DNA of 64,000 bases from an uncultured Alphaproteobacteria bacterium (GTDB lineage Bacteria > Pseudomonadota > Alphaproteobacteria > HIMB59), in the NCBI GenBank assembly GCA_902613185.1, contig CACMGP010000003.1:62001-126000 (forward strand). Reading direction: 5' to 3'. Position numbers and translations under genes: made by a program. The notes below the pieces were generated by a model, which was not told the DNA's origin, searched no databases, and was given only the letters and a program-made list of their open reading frames with translations. This document shows, one piece after another, positions 63,479 to 64,000 of the stretch; the stretch's first letter is position 1, and every line of letters starts with the position of its first letter.

Positions 63479-64000
63479 TGTTCAGTCCAAACAAAACAGT
63501 AATCTCAATTGATCTCAAAGGAATGATTGCATCTGGTAGTAGAGCACCATTGAATATGGATAATTTGAATGGACTTTTCTCAAAGGTAATGAAAATAAAA
63601 TTTGATGCACTATCAATTGTCATTAACTCTCCTGGCGGTTCTCCGGTGCAATCATCTTTAATTTCACAAAAAATAAGAGAAATTTCAGATAAGAAAAAAG
63701 TGAAATGTTATTGTTTTGTTGAGGATGTAGCTGCATCTGGAGGGTATTGGCTCGCATGTGCGGCAGATGAGTTATACGCAGATGTAAATTCTATTGTAGG
63801 TTCAATAGGTGTGATATCAGGTGGTTTTGGATTTACTGATCTTATTAAAAAAATTGGAGTAGAAAGAAGGATATTTACAGCTGGAGAGAACAAAAGCTTT
63901 TTAGATCCATTTTTAAAAGTTAATAAAAAAGATGAAGAAAAATTAAAAAAACTTCAAAAGTTAATACACCAAAATTTTATTGATTGGGTGTCCTCGAGAA
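63478..64000 (+). CDS. S49 family serine peptidase (SppA/SohB type), cut at right edge
   Basis: The first 174 codons of a gene that continues beyond the window. It starts VISIDLKGMIASGSRAPLN, then VINSPGGSPVQSSLISQKI near residue 55 and the nucleophile region EDVAASGGYWLACAADELY near 83 (Ser in SGGY) and SIVGSIGVISGGFGFTDL. This is the first (catalytic serine) half of the SppA fold; the lysine of the dyad may lie in the KSFLDPF region or further on. No signal peptide or membrane helix is seen at the start, which fits the short SohB/SppA-like form. Confidence 0.88.
   Translation, partial: MFSPNKTVISIDLKGMIASGSRAPLNMDNLNGLFSKVMKIKFDALSIVINSPGGSPVQSSLISQKIREISDKKKVKCYCFVEDVAASGGYWLACAADELYADVNSIVGSIGVISGGFGFTDLIKKIGVERRIFTAGENKSFLDPFLKVNKKDEEKLKKLQKLIHQNFIDWVSSR

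Overview
The window is an AT-rich, densely packed bacterial chromosome segment that looks like a streamlined marine alphaproteobacterium (SAR11/HIMB59-like lifestyle). This placement is an inference. It rests on a circularly permuted two-piece tmRNA gene, the rpsU gene divergent from a COQ9-family gene, the three-gene pntAA-pntAB-pntB transhydrogenase, a short-form hisG, thyX instead of thyA, very short intergenic gaps, many overlapping start/stop codons, and the low GC content. No phage, insertion sequence or CRISPR array was seen.

Layout. 1-11.8 kb: uvrB (cut by the left edge), an aspartate-type aminotransferase, pyruvate kinase, a DUF1244 protein, an M3 oligopeptidase, an ABC1/UbiB kinase, proton-translocating transhydrogenase, rpsU and coq9. 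11.9-21.2 kb: small-molecule catabolism, including a three-gene set of aldehyde dehydrogenase, glutamine-synthetase-like ligase and iron alcohol dehydrogenase that suggests gamma-glutamylation of an amine or alkanolamine, plus hisN, a DsbA-like oxidoreductase, a BASS transporter, a beta-hydroxyacid dehydrogenase, a hotdog thioesterase and a peroxiredoxin. 21.2-21.4 kb: an apparently independent structured RNA with a good sigma70-like promoter and a U-tract. 21.4-32.3 kb: an accessory, even more AT-rich stretch with envelope glycan genes, tRNA-Thr, small membrane proteins, a 26-residue cysteine-rich peptide, a bacterial proteasome homologue (Anbu) divergent from a circularly permuted ATP-grasp protein, an FG-GAP/UnbV protein and a secreted Cys-rich protein.

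32.3-41.4 kb: clpB, then a conserved-looking murA-hisG-hisD-infA-RNase E/G group, tRNA-Phe and a set of small proteins. 41.8-43.5 kb: a 1.6 kb insert carrying two small secreted proteins and a DUF805 protein. It lies beside the tmRNA gene and is flanked by a decayed copy of the tmRNA 3' end, so it looks like the remnant of an integrated element. 43.5-64 kb: tmRNA, thyX, a short Mrp-type ATPase, and then a 15 kb run of forward genes: hflK-hflC-degP-miaA-ilvB-ilvH-ilvC-leuA-mreB-mreC-mreD-mrdA-mrdB-cupin-DUF6165. These cover membrane protein quality control, branched-chain amino acid synthesis and rod-shape cell-wall synthesis. The window ends with apt, panB, a polyprenyl diphosphate synthase, a tRNA1(Val)-methyltransferase-like gene and an S49 peptidase cut by the right edge.

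The most promising undescribed items are the structured RNA at 21.28-21.39 kb, the 26-residue cysteine-rich peptide at 26.42 kb, the tmRNA-linked insert, the gamma-glutamylation gene trio, and an Mrp homologue that lacks the family's CXXC motif. All functional statements come from reading motifs by eye; no database search was run.
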